Of a stretch of DNA of 6,080 bases, positions 5,304 to 6,080 are shown in pieces (position 1 is the stretch's first letter; every line of letters begins with the position of its first letter). The notes beneath the pieces were generated by a model. That model was not told where the DNA came from, did no database searches, and saw only the letters and a program-made list of their open reading frames with translations. Source of the DNA: an uncultured Bacillota bacterium (GTDB taxonomy: Bacteria; Bacillota; Clostridia; Oscillospirales; Oscillospiraceae). The translations under genes were made by a program, and so were the position numbers. The stretch lies in NCBI GenBank assembly GCA_947383275.1, contig CANDCW010000117.1, forward strand, positions 1 through 6,080, written 5' to 3'.

Positions 5304-5332
5304 AAGGGCAGGGGCGCAGTACCCCTGCCCTT
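5304..5332 (-). terminator. Strong hairpin between ptsI and the GH32 gene
   Basis: AAGGGCAGGGG (5304-5314) is perfectly complementary to CCCCTGCCCTT (5322-5332), an 11-bp stem with a seven-base loop. On the minus strand it is followed by only TATC beyond the paired bases, a poor U tract. On the plus strand GTTTTTG follows. It may be the ptsI terminator (possibly bidirectional, partly leaky) or an mRNA-stability or processing element separating ptsI from the GH32 gene. Confidence 0.6.
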
Positions 5333-5358
5333 GTTTTTGCTTCTGGCTGCTTTGGGGG

Positions 5359-6080
5359 TCAGCACTCCAGTTTTTCCAGAGTGCAGGTCTTGGCAATAGA
5401 CTTGCGAATTTCCGCCCGGAGGGGAAGAACGGAGGTGGGGGAGACGGACAGCTCGTCGATGCCGATGGCCAGGAAGGTTTCCAAAAGGGACAGGTCCGCC
5501 CCCAGCTCGCCGCAGATGCCGATCCAGATGCCCGCCTTGTGGGCGGCGTCTGTTGCCAGCTTCAGCGCCCGGAGGACGGCGGGGTGGTGGGGATCAAAGA
5601 ACTTTCCCAGGTCGTTGGCCTGGCGGTCACAGGCCAGAGTGTACTGGGTCAGGTCGTTGGTCCCCACCGAGAAAAAGTCCACCTCTTTTGCCAGCTCCTC
5701 CGCCACCAGAACGGAAGCGGGGGTCTCGATCATAATACCGATCTCAGTGTCCTTCCGGTAGGGGACGCCCTCCTTGTCCAGCTCGGCCATCACCTTCTGG
5801 CAGGCCCGCTTGCACTCCTTTACCTCCCAGACGGAGGTAATCATGGGGAACATGATGGCCACCTTGCCGTAGGCGGAGGCACGGTACAGGGCCCGCAGCT
5901 GGGTGCGGAAGACCTCGGGCCGGTTGAGACAGATCCGGATGGCCCGGACGCCCAGGGCGGGGTTCTCCTCCTTGTGCATCTCAAAGTAGTCCACCTGCTT
6001 GTCGGCGCCGATGTCCAGGGTGCGTATGACCACCCGCTTGCCGCCCATGGCGGCGGCGACATCCTTGTAGGCCTGGAACT
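5359..6080 (-). CDS. ptsI: Phosphoenolpyruvate-protein phosphotransferase (PTS Enzyme I), C-terminal part, cut by the window edge
   Basis: First enzyme of the phosphotransferase system: takes phosphate from PEP and passes it to HPr in the cytoplasm. The visible 239 residues are most of the PEP-binding TIM-barrel domain, a little under half of the usual ~540-570. Key segments are RTLDIGADK (fragment 19-27, PEP-binding Arg), ENPALGVRAIR (38-48), MIETPA (116-121, with metal ligand Glu118), FFSVGTNDLTQY (135-146, with metal ligand Asp142) and ICGELGAD (188-195, with catalytic Cys189). The order GELGAD differs slightly from the usual GELAGD. The N-terminal half with the phosphorylated His and the gene start lie beyond 6080. 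The frame is open and uninterrupted to the edge. The high GC and third-position G/C suggest native chromosomal DNA. The downstream GH32 gene fits sugar metabolism. Confidence 0.96.
   Translation of the reverse strand, partial: FQAYKDVAAAMGGKRVVIRTLDIGADKQVDYFEMHKEENPALGVRAIRICLNRPEVFRTQLRALYRASAYGKVAIMFPMITSVWEVKECKRACQKVMAELDKEGVPYRKDTEIGIMIETPASVLVAEELAKEVDFFSVGTNDLTQYTLACDRQANDLGKFFDPHHPAVLRALKLATDAAHKAGIWIGICGELGADLSLLETFLAIGIDELSVSPTSVLPLRAEIRKSIAKTCTLEKLEC

Noticed and set aside
4524..5399. 291-codon open frame on the plus strand
   Set aside because: Lies antisense to the GH32 gene, which carries all catalytic motifs. The antisense protein shows no recognisable domain, and long shadow frames are common in GC-rich genes.

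Overview
The window looks like chromosomal DNA from a gut-type member of the Clostridia (Firmicutes), probably Oscillospiraceae-like. The evidence is strong AGGAGG ribosome sites, moderately high GC in the housekeeping genes, and element genes resembling those of Tn1549-type conjugative or mobilizable elements. This placement is an inference from gene content. Every intact gene lies on the minus strand, so the gene order reads from right to left.

Right part (about 3792-6080), chromosomal carbohydrate genes: the C-terminal part of ptsI (Enzyme I of the phosphotransferase system, cut by the window edge), a strong hairpin, then a complete cytoplasmic GH32 beta-fructosidase (sucrose-6-phosphate hydrolase type). 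The two fit together as uptake/phosphorylation of a sugar followed by its hydrolysis.

Junction (about 3480-3791): a decayed plus-strand gene tail with two nonsense codons sits tail-to-tail with the GH32 gene. Next to it begins the mobile element, with a promoter-like sequence, an eight-codon upstream ORF, an intrinsic terminator and a hairpin covering the ribosome site, all ahead of the first element gene.

Left part (1-3400), mobile element: a CHC2 zinc-finger primase-like protein, a MOBP-type relaxase with an intact catalytic domain but a short unusual C-terminus, a small excisionase-like wHTH protein translationally coupled to a second HTH protein, a 374-base gap between genes, and a ribbon-helix-helix protein running to the window edge. 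The gap is not empty. It carries an imperfect inverted repeat followed eight bases later by the IncP/Ti-type nick consensus ATCCTG|C, which I read as the element's oriT, plus GACCACCT repeats at 33- and 66-base intervals and a terminator-like hairpin. The likely logic is that the relaxase and RHH protein form the relaxosome at this oriT, the CHC2 protein helps replication of transferred DNA, and the two HTH proteins serve excision, replication or regulation. The integrase and the coupling/type IV secretion genes would lie left of the window. No tRNA, rRNA, CRISPR array or complete insertion sequence was seen.
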